From Alcanivorax sp. S71-1-4 (lineage in GTDB: Bacteria > Pseudomonadota > Gammaproteobacteria > Pseudomonadales > Alcanivoracaceae): a stretch of DNA of 64,000 bases. Shown here piece by piece: positions 53,244-64,000 of the stretch. Where the stretch lies: positions 1-64,000 of the forward strand of contig NZ_AQOR01000003.1 in the NCBI RefSeq assembly GCF_009846755.1. Reading direction: 5' to 3'. The notes under the pieces were generated by a model. The model had not been told where the DNA came from. It made no database searches and was given only the letters and a program-made list of their open reading frames with translations. A program made the position numbers and the translations under genes. Position 1 is the stretch's first letter. The number at the start of each line of letters is the position of its first letter.

Positions 53244-53599
53244 CAGGAACGCTCACCCCGTTCGATGATCACGCCGACATCGTGCGAACCGCGCAACGCC
53301 CCCGGCTTGGACAGCCGCAGCCGCACCCAGGGCACATCGAATTCGTCCAGCACGATGGCGGCGGCTTTTTCCGCCAGCGTTTCCACCAGCTGGAATTCCG
53401 AGGTCTGGATAAAGCTGATCAGGCGCTTGCCGACCGCCTTGTAGTCCAGCGTGTTCTCAATGCTGTCGGTGGCGGCGGCACGGCGAATATCCGCCCCCAT
53501 TTCCAGGTCCAGGCTCACGGTCTGGCGAATGCGGCGCTCCCAGTCGAAGATGCCGATAACGGTATCCACCTTCAGGTCGCGGATATAGACGATATCCAT
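53243..53599 (-). CDS. folB: Dihydroneopterin aldolase
   Basis: FolB cleaves dihydroneopterin to hydroxymethyldihydropterin. The 118-aa protein begins MDIVYIRDLKVDTVIGIFDWER and has the conserved LDYKAVGKRLISFI and LVETLAEKAAAI (catalytic Glu) segments. An in-frame TTG two codons earlier is rejected, because AAGGA is spaced 6-7 nt from the ATG at 53599. It diverges from plsY. Confidence 0.94.
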   Translation of the reverse strand: MDIVYIRDLKVDTVIGIFDWERRIRQTVSLDLEMGADIRRAAATDSIENTLDYKAVGKRLISFIQTSEFQLVETLAEKAAAIVLDEFDVPWVRLRLSKPGALRGSHDVGVIIERGERS

Positions 53600-53689
53600 T
53601 TTCAATCCTTATGCGATCATGCGAAGCTTGCCGCCCAGGGAGCGCCGGCACTCGCCGCGCGCTCCGCGCAGAGCGGAGGATTATAGCCG

Positions 53690-54310
53690 GTGGACCTCAA
53701 CACATTACAGGATGCCTGGTGGCTCACACTGTTGTTGTGTCTGGGCGCCTACCTGCTGGGCTCGATCTCCAGCGCCATTCTGGTCTGCCGCCTGTTTGGC
53801 TATCCCGACCCGCGCACCCAGGGCTCCAGCAACCCCGGCGCCACCAATGTGCTGCGCATTGCCGGCAAACCGGCGGCGGCGCTCACCCTGCTGGGCGATG
53901 TGCTCAAGGGCGTGGTCCCCGTGCTGGTCGCCGCACAGATCGGGCTGACCGCCACGGCCACCGCGCTGATCGGTTTCTGCGCCTTTCTTGGCCACCTGTT
54001 CCCGGTATTTTTCCAGCTGCGCGGCGGCAAGGGCGTGGCCACGGCCTTCGGCCTGTTGTTTGCGCTGCACTGGCCCACGGGCATCGTCACCGGCCTCACC
54101 TGGCTGGGCGTGTTCGGCGCCACGCGCATTTCTTCACTGGCGTCGATGATTGCCTTTATCGTCATGCCGGTGGCGCTCTGGTTCTGGCTGCCCGGCGCCT
54201 TCTGGCCGATGCTGCTGCTGACGCTGATCCTGCTGGCACGGCATCACAGCAATATCCGCAAACTGGTCAGCGGCCAGGAACTGGGTTTCAGAAAACCGAA
54301 ATCAGACTGA
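53690..54310 (+). CDS. plsY: Acyl-phosphate:glycerol-3-phosphate acyltransferase
   Basis: PlsY makes lysophosphatidic acid from acyl-phosphate in the inner membrane. The 206-aa protein has five or more membrane helices and the family motifs [43 protein letters not shown] and [10 protein letters not shown]. The start is GTG at 53690, 11 bases after GGAGG. Its last 9 bases overlap the convergent tsaD. Confidence 0.94.
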   Translation: MDLNTLQDAWWLTLLLCLGAYLLGSISSAILVCRLFGYPDPRTQGSSNPGATNVLRIAGKPAAALTLLGDVLKGVVPVLVAAQIGLTATATALIGFCAFLGHLFPVFFQLRGGKGVATAFGLLFALHWPTGIVTGLTWLGVFGATRISSLASMIAFIVMPVALWFWLPGAFWPMLLLTLILLARHHSNIRKLVSGQELGFRKPKSD

Positions 54311-55357
54311 GCGCGCAACCGGCGTCAGCTCGGTTAACGGCCAGCGGGCAAGCACGGCGATACCGAGATCCTGTTGCTGCTCACCACCAGCCAGCCGCAG
54401 CGCGCCGGCAAACGCAATCATGGCGCCGTTATCGGTGCACAATGCCTGGCGCGGATAACAGACCCGCACCGGCTTGTGGCCGCGCGCGGGCTTCGCCAGC
54501 GCCTCCGCCAGCCGGGCGCGCAGCCGCCGGTTGGCACTGACGCCCCCGGCCATTACCAGGGTGTCGTGGCCGGTCTGCTGCATGGCCCGGCGGCATTTGA
54601 TCACCAGCGTCTCCACCACGGCTTCCTCGAAGGCACGGGCGATATCGGCGCGGTCCTGCTCGCTCAGCGCATCCTTGCCGCCGCACTCGGCGATCGTATT
54701 CAGGCAATAGGTCTTCAGGCCCGAGAAGCTGAAATCCAGCCCGGGCCGGTCGGTCATCGGCCGGGGGAAGGTAAAGCGCGCCGGGTCACCCTGCTCCGCC
54801 AGCGCACTGATGCGCGGGCCACCGGGATAGCCCAGCCCCATCATCTTGGCGGCCTTGTCGAACGCCTCACCGGCAGCATCGTCCAGCGACTCGCCCAGCA
54901 AGTGGTAGTCCCCCAGGCTGCGCGCCTCCAGCAGCAGCGTGTGGCCGCCGCTGACCAGCAACGCCACGAACGGGAACGCCGGCGGCGCGTCTTCCAGCAA
55001 CGGCGCCAGCAAATGGCCTTCCATATGGTGCACCGCCACCGCCGGAATGCCCCAGCCGAACGCCAGCGAACGTGCCGCCGCCGCGCCGACCAGCAGCGCC
55101 CCGGCCAGGCCGGGGCCGGCGGTATAGGCCACACCGTCGATCTCCGCCGCCGTACAGCCGGCCTGGTCCATCACCTGCTGCACCAGCGGCAGCAGGCGCC
55201 GCACATGGTCACGGCTGGCCAGTTCCGGCACCACACCGCCGTGTTCGGCGTGCATGGCCACCTGGCTGTACAGGGCTTCCGCCAGCAGGCCGCGCGCCGT
55301 GTCGTACAGCGCCACACCGGTCTCGTCACAGCTTGTTTCTATACCCAGTACACGCAT
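54302..55357 (-). CDS. tsaD: tRNA N6-adenosine threonylcarbamoyltransferase TsaD
   Basis: TsaD transfers the threonylcarbamoyl group to A37 of tRNAs that read ANN codons, with TsaB/E. The 351-aa ASKHA-fold protein has [29 protein letters not shown], the metal motif [14 protein letters not shown] and [11 protein letters not shown]. Full length. Divergent from rpsU, as in many gammaproteobacteria. Confidence 0.96.
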   Translation of the reverse strand: MRVLGIETSCDETGVALYDTARGLLAEALYSQVAMHAEHGGVVPELASRDHVRRLLPLVQQVMDQAGCTAAEIDGVAYTAGPGLAGALLVGAAAARSLAFGWGIPAVAVHHMEGHLLAPLLEDAPPAFPFVALLVSGGHTLLLEARSLGDYHLLGESLDDAAGEAFDKAAKMMGLGYPGGPRISALAEQGDPARFTFPRPMTDRPGLDFSFSGLKTYCLNTIAECGGKDALSEQDRADIARAFEEAVVETLVIKCRRAMQQTGHDTLVMAGGVSANRRLRARLAEALAKPARGHKPVRVCYPRQALCTDNGAMIAFAGALRLAGGEQQQDLGIAVLARWPLTELTPVARSV

Positions 55358-55573
55358 CAGGGCCTCGGGTTCAGGGGCGGGTCAGGGGGCGGATGATAGT
55401 CGCCGGCCACGCGGGGGGCCAGTTTCAGGCCCGATATCAGGCCTGCCGGGCTGCTTTGCAAATCCTCCGGGCTCCGGTAGAATGCCGCGCTCTCCGTGTC
55501 CGCACGGACATACAGAACCGAGTCCAGGGCGGTGCCCATGGGGCCGACCTGAACAACACAAGGGTAAGATTGC

Positions 55574-55789
55574 ATGCCGCAAGTACGTGTAAAAGAAGGC
55601 GAACCGTTTGACGTGGCCCTGCGCCGTTTCAAGCGCTCCTGCGAGAAGGCCGGTGTTCTGGCCGAAGTGCGTCGTCGCGAGTTCTACGAAAAGCCGACCC
55701 AGGAACGCAAGCGCAAGCGCGCCGCCGCTGTAAAACGCCACCTGAAAAAGGTGTCGCGCGAGCAACTGCACCGCAAGCGTCTGTACTGA
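55574..55789 (+). CDS. rpsU: 30S ribosomal protein bS21
   Basis: The 71-aa, strongly basic protein starts [21 protein letters not shown] and has the [19 protein letters not shown] block, which is characteristic of bS21, needed for initiation on leadered mRNA. AAGGG lies before the ATG. First gene of the macromolecular synthesis cluster rpsU-yqeY-dnaG-rpoD. The 216-bp upstream gap contains its promoter region. Confidence 0.97.
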   Translation: MPQVRVKEGEPFDVALRRFKRSCEKAGVLAEVRRREFYEKPTQERKRKRAAAVKRHLKKVSREQLHRKRLY

Positions 55790-55832
55790 TCGGCCACCCG
55801 GCCCTCAGACAGACCCTCTCAGGAGCGCCCCG

Positions 55833-56282
55833 ATGAGCGACATCAAGGCCAGCCTGACCAGTGCCATGAAGGACGCCATGCGCGCCCGGGACAGCGTCCG
55901 TCTGGGCGTCATCCGCATGGCCCTGGCCGCTTTCAAGCAGGTCGAGGTGGACGAGCGCATCGAGGTCTCTGACGAGCGCGCGCTGGTGATCATGGACAAG
56001 CTGGTCAAGCAGCGCCAGGACGCCGCCACGCAATACGCCGATGCCGGCCGCCAGGAACTGGCGGATACCGAACTGGCCGAGATCGAGGTGCTGCGCGAAT
56101 TCCTGCCGGCACCGCTCTCCGAGGCGGACATTGATGCCCTGATCGAGCAGGCCATCAGCGATACCGGTGCCGCCGGCATGCAGGACATGGGCAAGGTCAT
56201 GGGCCAGCTCAAGCCTAAACTGCAAGGCCGTGCCGACATGGGCGCCGTCAGTGGCCGCATCAAGGCGCGCCTGAGCGCCTGA
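55833..56282 (+). CDS. GatB/YqeY domain-containing protein
   Basis: The 149-aa protein has the YqeY fold, also found as the tail of GatB: MKDAMRARDSVRLGVIRMALAAFK, SDERALVIMDKLVKQRQDAATQY, EIEVLREFLPAPLSEADI and DMGKVMGQLKPKLQGRADM. It is likely to bind tRNA, but its exact function is not settled. AGGAG precedes the ATG; it lies between rpsU and dnaG. Confidence 0.94.
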   Translation: MSDIKASLTSAMKDAMRARDSVRLGVIRMALAAFKQVEVDERIEVSDERALVIMDKLVKQRQDAATQYADAGRQELADTELAEIEVLREFLPAPLSEADIDALIEQAISDTGAAGMQDMGKVMGQLKPKLQGRADMGAVSGRIKARLSA

Positions 56283-56384
56283 TTTCCCGTTCCATTGCTT
56301 TACCTTCCTGCATACCGCCGGTGCGCTGGGCGCCCTGGCGTCGTGCCGTTACACTCTGGCTCTCATACCTGACTGCGACAGCCC

Positions 56385-58298
56385 ATGGCACGTATTCCGG
56401 AATCCTTCATTCAGGACCTCCTGGCCCGCACCGATCTGGTCGAGCTGGTGGATGCCCGCGTCCCGCTGAAGAAGACCGGCCGCAACTACAGCGCCTGCTG
56501 CCCGTTCCACAACGAGAAGACCCCGTCGTTCACCGTCGCCCCCGACAAGCAGTTCTATTACTGCTTCGGCTGTGGCGCCAAGGGCAACGCGGTCGGCTTC
56601 CTGATGGAATACGAGCACCTGAGCTTCCCGGAAGCCGTCAAACAACTGGCCGACAAGGCCGGCGTGGAAGTGCCGCGCGAGCGTGAAGACAGCGCCGAGG
56701 ACCACGCCCGCCGCGACCACCTGCAAAGCCTGTACGACCTGCTCGCCCGCGCCGACCGCTTCTACCGCCAGCAGCTGAAAAGCGCCCCGGAGCGCCAGCG
56801 CGCCGTGCATTACCTCAAGGGCCGCGGCCTCAGCGGCGAAGTCGCCGGCCGCTTCGGCCTGGGCTTTGCCCCGCCCGGCTTCGACAACCTGATCAGCAAC
56901 CTGTCGCTGGACAACCATGGCCTGGAACAGGCCCTGGAAGCTGGCCTGCTGGTACGCCGCGACGACACCGGCCGCACCTACGACAAATTCCGCGACCGCA
57001 TCATGTTCCCGATCCGCGACAGCCGCGGCCGCACCATCGGCTTCGGCGGGCGCCTGCTCGGCGACGGCAAACCGAAATACCTGAACTCCCCGGAAACCCC
57101 CGTGTTCCACAAGGGCCGTGAACTGTACGGCCTGTGGGAATGGCGCCAGAGCCGCGACAAGTCACCGCAACTGTTCGTCGTCGAGGGCTACATGGACGTG
57201 ATCGCCATGGCCCAGCACGGCATGCCGAACGTGGTCGCCACCCTCGGCACCGCCACCACCGAAGACCACGCCCACAAGCTGTTCCGCCAGGTGGACGAGG
57301 TGGTGTTCTGCTTCGATGGCGACGACGCCGGCCGCCGCGCCGCCTGGCGGGCGCTGGAATCGGCCCTGAGCGTGCTGGAGGACGGCAAACAGGCGCGTTT
57401 CCTGTTCCTGCCCGATGGCGACGACCCGGACACCCTGATCCGCCGCGAGGGCCGCGAGAGCCTGCTGGCCCGCGCCGAGGAAGCGCCAACACTGTCCCAC
57501 TTCCTGTTCAGCCACCTGGCCGAGGGCCTCAACACCGACTCCGTGGACGGCCGTGCCCGGCTGGCCCGGCTGGCCATGCCCTACATCCAGCGCACCAAAG
57601 GGGATTTCTACCGCAGCCTGCTGCGCAAGGAACTGGCCACCCGCACGCGCCTGCACGAAGACGAACTGCGCCAGCTTGAGCCGGCTGCCGCGCCGGCCCG
57701 GCCCACCGCCCCGCGCGACGCACCGGCACACAGCACACCGCCGCCGGATGACGGCTACGACTACGGCTACAGCGCCCCCCCGGAGCGCGAGCCGGACATC
57801 ATACCGCCCGGCTACGGCGCCCAGACGCCCAAGCGCCGCAACAAGCCTGAAGCCCCCCGCAGCGGCACCCTGAGCCTGGCGGAGCGGCTCACCTGCGTCT
57901 TGCTGAACGTGCCCTCGCTGGTAAGCGAACACCCACTTCCGGCCGATATCGAAGAGCTGGAACTGCCCAATCTCGACCTGCTGCTGCAGGTGGCCGACCT
58001 GCTGCGCGACCAGCCGGACCTGCCGCCCGCCGCGCTGCTGGGCACCGTCATGGCCCTGGAACAGGGCGAGAGCCTTACCCGCCTGTTGCGCGAGACCCTG
58101 CGTCCGGCCATGGACGAGATCACCGCCCGCCGCTACTGGCGCGACGCCCTGAAAAAACTGGAAGTCACCCAGCTCGAGAACGCCATCGCCCGGGAACAGG
58201 CCGCCCCCGCGCCCGACATCCGCCGCCTGGCCGCCCTGAGCAAGGCCCTCAGCGACGCCCGCCTGACCCTGGCTGCGCCGCTGCACAGCCCCTCCTGA
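56385..58298 (+). CDS. dnaG: DNA primase DnaG
   Basis: DnaG synthesises RNA primers at the replication fork. The 637-aa protein has an N-terminal zinc finger (CCPFHNEKTPSF and YYCFGCG), the catalytic TOPRIM core (VVEGYMDVIAMAQHG, CFDGDDAGRRAA) at about 255-350, and a C-terminal DnaB-binding domain (about 495-637) after a Pro/Tyr-rich linker (DDGYDYGYSAPPEREPD) that looks disordered. The start is ATG 56385 (MARIPESFIQDLL). Confidence 0.96.
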   Translation: MARIPESFIQDLLARTDLVELVDARVPLKKTGRNYSACCPFHNEKTPSFTVAPDKQFYYCFGCGAKGNAVGFLMEYEHLSFPEAVKQLADKAGVEVPREREDSAEDHARRDHLQSLYDLLARADRFYRQQLKSAPERQRAVHYLKGRGLSGEVAGRFGLGFAPPGFDNLISNLSLDNHGLEQALEAGLLVRRDDTGRTYDKFRDRIMFPIRDSRGRTIGFGGRLLGDGKPKYLNSPETPVFHKGRELYGLWEWRQSRDKSPQLFVVEGYMDVIAMAQHGMPNVVATLGTATTEDHAHKLFRQVDEVVFCFDGDDAGRRAAWRALESALSVLEDGKQARFLFLPDGDDPDTLIRREGRESLLARAEEAPTLSHFLFSHLAEGLNTDSVDGRARLARLAMPYIQRTKGDFYRSLLRKELATRTRLHEDELRQLEPAAAPARPTAPRDAPAHSTPPPDDGYDYGYSAPPEREPDIIPPGYGAQTPKRRNKPEAPRSGTLSLAERLTCVLLNVPSLVSEHPLPADIEELELPNLDLLLQVADLLRDQPDLPPAALLGTVMALEQGESLTRLLRETLRPAMDEITARRYWRDALKKLEVTQLENAIAREQAAPAPDIRRLAALSKALSDARLTLAAPLHSPS

Positions 58299-58487
58299 AC
58301 GGTTGCAAAACTGCCCGGATGGCCCCATATCCGGTACTGCAGGAGGCGTTGCCAGCCCCCCGATCACACGCCGCCCAGCCCCTTCCCACAGGCGCTGCGA
58401 CCGGTGTTCGAGTAGGCAGGGCAAAGCGCTTCCAGTATAATCCGCCGCTTGGCTAACACTCCCGCCTCACCAACCACGGGCCGCGAC

Positions 58488-60368
<1,881 letters not shown>

Positions 60369-60387
60369 TCAGGGGTTGCAAAAGCAC

Positions 60388-60420
60388 AAAGGCCGCTGAA
60401 TAATTCAGCGGCCTTTGTTT
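60388..60420 (+). terminator. Rho-independent terminator after rpoD
   Basis: AAAGGCCGCTGAA (60388-60400) and TTCAGCGGCCTTT (60404-60416) form a 13-bp perfect stem with a 3-nt loop, followed by GTTTT. It lies 19 bp after the rpoD stop and ends the macromolecular synthesis transcript. Confidence 0.92.
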
Positions 60421-60484
60421 TATGAGCGGCCAGCCAGAGCCGCAAGCATTAAAATAGCGAAAAGCAGAATATCGAGTTTTATTT

Positions 60485-60561
<77 letters not shown>

Positions 60562-60811
60562 TCTCTCTCCCCTTCCGAAGAAATCCCGCCGTGCCCAGAA
60601 CACACCCCGGCTGGCAGCTTCTTCGTCTCAGACCAGCAGGAGCTGCCGTTGAATTCCAGAACTATGGCCCCGTACGGCTCGTGGAAATGAGGTTCAGCCT
60701 GACGTCCGTCTTTGCACAAAGGATAGTAGTGAGGCTTCCCCGAGGAGACACCCAATGCAGGCTCGGCAGAATAATACTCCCCAAAAGGGTCAAAGAGTTT
60801 CTGCGAGGGCC
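60562..60811. other. 250-bp region after the tRNA, no supported gene
   Basis: It separates the tRNA from the 3' end of the nuclease-family gene. Short frames overlap the tRNA and are not genuine. It is the left edge of a block with different composition from the housekeeping region. Confidence 0.5.
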
Positions 60812-62092
60812 CTATCTGATCTCTTTCAAATAATGCCTACAGATAGCCACCACTTTTTCGACAACAGCCACTTTTCTTTCCGGTATTGCCAATCTTCCAA
60901 CCCCGCTATCTCCATCAAACTGCTCAGGGTTCAATTCTCGGATTGCAACCCAGTGTAACCACCAGTTGTTGTGCGCTCCTCCCTCAACGTCTGCGAAGCG
61001 GTTGCTGCCATCGGGCCCCTCAACGTGCTTGCCCTCCAGGAAACGTCCCAAGCCGACCCAGAACCCGTCTCCGACATCCAGCCCCACGACCAGATGCATG
61101 CCCTGCAGTGCCTCATCCAGGACATTAACAATACGGTAAAATTGGTAGCCACTGGGCGCCTTTCCCCTTGCCCAGCCCTCATAGATTGCCCAATCAAGCT
61201 CGTTCCAGCGACTTGGAGATTTCACCCTTTCAAGACGTGGCTCACTCTCCAGCGCCTCATGTACCGCGCCAACCAAATCCTCAAGCAACCTGGCATGCAG
61301 GAAAAAAACAGAGCGGGTTAGTCTCGCCAACGCGTCTATATCACCTTGGTTGCTGGTGATGTGATCCATCAGCCCGCTACCTTTCAGCTCCCTCAAAGCT
61401 TCTTCTCGCGAGTGCACGCCGATAACCTCCATTAGAATTTCGTTGTATTGCGTCAGGATATGGTGAATGCGACTTTTCCCCTGCTCATGACACGTCCATT
61501 CCAACAGGCCAATCAGCCAGGGACGGATCTCGTCCTCGTAGCTGATGCACCGATAACCGCCTTCTTCCAGCACTGCCATATCACCGGAGCCAGCCGGGGC
61601 CGAAATCGAAATAGGTGGCGGCTCATAGCCGTCCAGTGTCAGATAAAATAAATATGATTTTGCGGCCGGGGCAGCCTGGGATTCGAGTACTTGGCGATAG
61701 CGCCACAGTTGAGCCTCTTGGTCGGCTGCGTACAGTTTATTCTCTATCACTACACAACAACCGGGTAGCTGTATCATCAAGTCCACCCGACCATACTCGG
61801 GAAAAGATCGCTCGCGCCAGACTCGGGCACGATCTGCGTTGGCGGGGTCGATATCCAGCGTGGCCAAGAAACGGGCCAGTGGCTCATCCCCCATACCGTG
61901 GCTTCCTTGGGGGTCCAACAACCATCCTAGTAACGGGGTGTGCAAGCGAACCTCGTCATGCACCGCGAAAAGCAGCTTTAGAAGATTAGGTTCTTCTATA
62001 CATGACATCACCCGGAGGCGCTGATACAAGTCGGATTCCCAAAACCAAGAAAGGGCATTTCCGTGCTCACTCAACCTCAAACTCCTTCGCAT
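60812..62092 (-). CDS. PD-(D/E)XK nuclease-family protein (PDDEXK_4-like)
   Basis: The 426-aa protein has the motif order of PD-(D/E)XK nucleases: HTPLLGWLLDPQGSHG near residue 55, RVDLMIQLPGCCVVIENKLYAADQEAQL (shown as RVDLMI...IENK), where the Asp and the ExK are the expected metal-site residues. The rest is unknown sequence. ATG 62092 follows GGAG; an in-frame TTG upstream is less likely. This single gene beside a tRNA resembles accessory or defence loci, but no partner methylase or helicase is present. Confidence 0.75.
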   Translation of the reverse strand: MRRSLRLSEHGNALSWFWESDLYQRLRVMSCIEEPNLLKLLFAVHDEVRLHTPLLGWLLDPQGSHGMGDEPLARFLATLDIDPANADRARVWRERSFPEYGRVDLMIQLPGCCVVIENKLYAADQEAQLWRYRQVLESQAAPAAKSYLFYLTLDGYEPPPISISAPAGSGDMAVLEEGGYRCISYEDEIRPWLIGLLEWTCHEQGKSRIHHILTQYNEILMEVIGVHSREEALRELKGSGLMDHITSNQGDIDALARLTRSVFFLHARLLEDLVGAVHEALESEPRLERVKSPSRWNELDWAIYEGWARGKAPSGYQFYRIVNVLDEALQGMHLVVGLDVGDGFWVGLGRFLEGKHVEGPDGSNRFADVEGGAHNNWWLHWVAIRELNPEQFDGDSGVGRLAIPERKVAVVEKVVAICRHYLKEIR

Positions 62093-62303
62093 CAGGCTCC
62101 AGATTATGCCGCCAACGTTGCAGTCATTAATGAACAAGAAAGAAATTCATAAAACACTCAGACACTGACGTTTATCCGAGCTAAGATTTATTACTACAAT
62201 TATTTTTTCACACCTAAAAAAAGCAAAGTCGATCCAACGAGATACGTTTTAAATACGGATTTAATAAACGCAAATAAAACCATTTCCTTTACTTTGGCTC
62301 ATT
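62093..62303. other. AT-rich intergenic region
   Basis: About 210 bp, distinctly AT-rich (for example 62150-62300), between the nuclease-family gene and the toxin gene, with no supported gene. It should contain the nuclease-gene promoter. Its composition supports recent acquisition of this segment. Confidence 0.5.
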
Positions 62304-62585
62304 CTAAAAAGGCGGCCACTGACGCGCCGTATGCACCACGTTCAGAATCCGAACCTGTTGCCCTGAAACGTCATACACAAGCATATAGCCGGGATGAACA
62401 ACCAGCTCCCGGGTACCCGGAACGCGACCAAGCCGCCCGCTGTCGGGATAATCCACAAGCTGTGCAGCTTTCCCGGAAAATATTTCATCCAGCGTCAGTG
62501 CCGCCAGCGGGTTGTCTGGCTCAATGTAATCATAAATATCATCCCGGTCCTGAATGGCTTCTGGCGTCCAGAACAGCACCATCAT
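62304..62585 (-). CDS. Type II toxin, RelE/ParE family
   Basis: The 93-aa protein shows the ParE/RelE pattern: WTPEAIQDRDDIYDYIEPDNP (N-terminal helices), RVPGTRELVVHPGYMLVYDV and VRILNVVHTARQWPPF. Family members poison gyrase (ParE) or cleave ribosomal mRNA (RelE); the sequence resembles ParE more, with no clear catalytic RelE set, but this is a judgement. Its ATG overlaps the antitoxin stop. Confidence 0.88.
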   Translation of the reverse strand: MMVLFWTPEAIQDRDDIYDYIEPDNPLAALTLDEIFSGKAAQLVDYPDSGRLGRVPGTRELVVHPGYMLVYDVSGQQVRILNVVHTARQWPPF

Positions 62586-62866
62586 TCAGACGAGCCCATA
62601 CGGGCGCGTGTAGCGGCTCGGCGCGCCGCAAACCGGGCCTCGACGTCCGCCGCCGGGATCAGGCTGCCCGCTTCCCCAGAAGTCCGTGATTGTTCGACCT
62701 TGGCAATCAACCATGCGTCGTAATCCGGCGCCTCCTGTTGCGCCACGTAGCTGCGCATAAAATCACGCAGGAGCTGCGCCCCGGTACGGTCATGGCCCTT
62801 GGCTGCATTGGCAAAGGCGGCTTTCAACTCTTCATCGACCCGAAAAGTGAAGGTAGCGTCACTCAC
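62582..62866 (-). CDS. Antitoxin of the ParE/RelE-type pair (ribbon-helix-helix)
   Basis: The 94-aa protein begins VSDATFTFRVDEELKAAFANA, a ribbon-helix-helix DNA-binding segment, followed by a toxin-binding region (DYDAWLIAKVEQSRT, AARRAATRARMGSSE). GTG at 62866 is preferred over an upstream start because AGGAG lies 6 nt before it. The toxin gene overlaps its stop codon, so expression is coupled, and the antitoxin probably autoregulates. Confidence 0.88.
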   Translation of the reverse strand: MSDATFTFRVDEELKAAFANAAKGHDRTGAQLLRDFMRSYVAQQEAPDYDAWLIAKVEQSRTSGEAGSLIPAADVEARFAARRAATRARMGSSE

Positions 62867-63125
62867 GACATTCTCCTGATGTGTTACATGGTAATTGCAG
62901 GGTAGCACAAGAGGCTCATAGTGCGAATATCCAGAAGCACAACCAATCCAACAAATTGATTTAAAAGGATAATTCTTATTTCAGATCAAGAGCGGCATAC
63001 CGCCGCATTATCAGACTCCGGCCCAGCTTGACTGCGCCAGCTGGAGACCCCGACGCTGCTATTGACCATCAGGCAGAACATCGCCCTACACACAAAGATA
63101 TTTTTTAAGAGAGGGATGTACAGAA
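62867..63125. other. Intergenic region upstream of the toxin-antitoxin operon
   Basis: About 260 bp that should carry the toxin-antitoxin promoter and operator. It is AT-rich in part (62930-62990). Nothing else can be supported. Confidence 0.5.
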
Positions 63126-63206
63126 TCAGTCGTCAAGCTCCACAACCTCGGCCCGACCCTTCAGGAACTCGCGCATGAACAGCGAGGTGAGAAAAGGCAG
63201 AACCAA
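63126..63206 (-). CDS. Short frame after the response regulator (26 codons)
   Basis: A TTG codon immediately follows the regulator's stop (TGATTG), and 26 codons encode FLTSLFMREFLKGRAEVVELDD before a stop. It reads like the C-terminus of a larger protein, so it may be the tail of a deleted gene rather than a functional peptide. Confidence 0.25.
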   Translation of the reverse strand: MVLPFLTSLFMREFLKGRAEVVELDD

Positions 63207-63812
63207 TCAATCCAGAATAAACCCCAACTGCCGCGCCTTCAGCACCGCCTGCGTCCGGTTATCACAGTCAAACAACCCCAGCAGATCCGACACATATTCC
63301 CTCACCGTCGCCGGCGAAATATTCAACTGCGCCGCGATCTCCTTGTTCGGCAGCCCCAGCGACAACAACTCCAGCGTAGCAAGCTGACGCGGTGACAACA
63401 TCACATGGCCGGTATGCGCCTGCCCACCCACAATCACCATCTCGCCGTCCATGATGTCCCGCAACGCTTTGATCATTGCTGCCTTGGTACTGGTCTTGGC
63501 AATAAAGCTGTCGGCGCCAAGCTGGAGCATCTGCTGGATGCTGGCGTGGTGATCGACGGTGGAGATCACCACCAGCGGCAGTGCCGGGTAGCGGGTCTTG
63601 ATCTCTCTGAGGCCATTGAGGCCGGTGGTGCCGGGAAGATGGATATCAAACAGCACCAGCGCAATATCCTGATGCGTGGCCAGGGCCACCTTGGCGGCGT
63701 CGAAGTCGGCGGCCTCGATGACCTGAATATCGGGGAAGGCGTCATGCAGCAGCAGGCGCAGGCCGTCCCGGTATAGCGCGTGGTCTTCGGTTATCAGTAC
63801 CTTGGCGGTCAT
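63207..63812 (-). CDS. NarL/FixJ-type two-component response regulator
   Basis: The 201-aa protein has a receiver domain with the phosphoacceptor Asp56 (VLFDIHLPGTTG), acidic pocket (TEDHALYRDGL) and Lys (FIAKTS), and a LuxR-type HTH (LSPRQLATLELLSLGLPNKEIA, then SPATVREYVSDLLGLFD). It probably pairs with a histidine kinase, which might be encoded further right; the next gene upstream is cut by the window edge. Confidence 0.93.
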   Translation of the reverse strand: MTAKVLITEDHALYRDGLRLLLHDAFPDIQVIEAADFDAAKVALATHQDIALVLFDIHLPGTTGLNGLREIKTRYPALPLVVISTVDHHASIQQMLQLGADSFIAKTSTKAAMIKALRDIMDGEMVIVGGQAHTGHVMLSPRQLATLELLSLGLPNKEIAAQLNISPATVREYVSDLLGLFDCDNRTQAVLKARQLGFILD

Positions 63813-63904
63813 GGGTCGGGCTCATGCTGGCCGGGGTTGCGGGGCGCGCCTTAACACCGGGCACGCGCAAGGAACGTATCACGTCCACCACCCGAGCGGC
63901 GTGT

Positions 63905-64000
63905 TTACGTTGGCATATCCAGGCTCATCGGTGACTGACGCCGCCGGGCGGCCACATTCAGCAACGCCCGCAACTGGGACGGCAGAAGCTGTGGGGATAC
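63905..64000 (-). CDS. 3' end of a gene running off the window
   Basis: The minus strand reads 31 codons without a stop (SPQLLPSQLRALLNVAARRRQ near the start) to TAA at 63905-63907. It is upstream of the response regulator on the same strand with a 92-bp gap. The fragment is too short to identify; a partner sensor kinase is possible. Confidence 0.45.
   Translation of the reverse strand, partial: VSPQLLPSQLRALLNVAARRRQSPMSLDMPT

Noticed and set aside
60562-64000. Attachment-site repeat of the tRNA-Ile 3' end
   Set aside because: The sequence GGTTCGAGTCCAGG does not recur in the rest of the window, so integration at the tRNA cannot be shown.

Overview
The window is chromosomal DNA from a GC-rich gammaproteobacterium. 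The gene order murU/amgK - lptD - surA - pdxA - rsmA - apaG - apaH - prkA - yeaH - spoVR - cca - folK/folB - plsY - tsaD - rpsU - yqeY - dnaG - rpoD is, from memory, very close to the order in Pseudomonas. The REP-type repeats, the fused cytochrome oxidase subunit I/III and the lipoprotein array point to a marine, Alcanivorax/Oceanospirillales-like relative rather than Pseudomonas itself. That placement is inference.

Layout. (1) 0.1-11.9 kb: flagellar rod, hook and ring cluster flgB-C-D-E-F-G-H-I-J-K-L on the minus strand, with flgA, flgM and flgN divergent; flgM has a textbook sigma-28 promoter. (2) 11.9-14.9 kb: periplasmic Cu/Zn superoxide dismutase, and an Old Yellow Enzyme diverging from an HxlR regulator across two matching palindromes. 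(3) 14.9-22 kb: an aa3-type cytochrome c oxidase cluster (coxB, a subunit I+III fusion, a small membrane protein, ctaG) with DUF2231, CopD-like and membrane-GAF neighbours. (4) 22.2-25.2 kb: gamma-carbonic anhydrase-like protein, rpe, and the MurU/AmgK peptidoglycan recycling pair. (5) 25.3-32.3 kb: outer-membrane biogenesis (lptD, surA), pdxA, rsmA, apaG, apaH. (6) 32.5-37.3 kb: the PrkA-YeaH-SpoVR stress module. (7) 37.5-41.7 kb: nitronate monooxygenase-like enzyme, EamA transporter, cca and folM. (8) 41.8-50.2 kb: seven related, mostly independently transcribed lipoprotein genes on both strands, with a decayed copy of the folM 3' end in the middle. (9) 50.2-52.6 kb: a Baeyer-Villiger-type monooxygenase with a PF10118-type hydrolase. 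(10) 52.7-60.6 kb: folK, folB, plsY, tsaD, and the macromolecular synthesis genes rpsU-yqeY-dnaG-rpoD, then tRNA-Ile(CAU). (11) 60.8-64 kb: more AT-rich accessory DNA with a PD-(D/E)XK nuclease-family protein, a ParE/RelE toxin-antitoxin pair, a NarL-type response regulator and the 3' end of one more gene.

The most novel element is the lipoprotein array. Seven outer-membrane lipoproteins share an acidic post-linker motif, four conserved cysteines and a C-terminal beta-rich motif, fall into three diverged pairs plus a singleton, and (in six of seven) share a G4-5 leader just upstream of the start codon. It sits inside an otherwise conserved housekeeping block. Also notable are three about 167-bp REPIN-like inverted repeats, two of which supply the stop codon of the gene before them, and two candidate small genes.

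Starts were moved from the longest frame where a ribosome-binding site, signal peptide or stop/start overlap argued for it. No database search was possible, so product names rest on recognised motifs and gene order.
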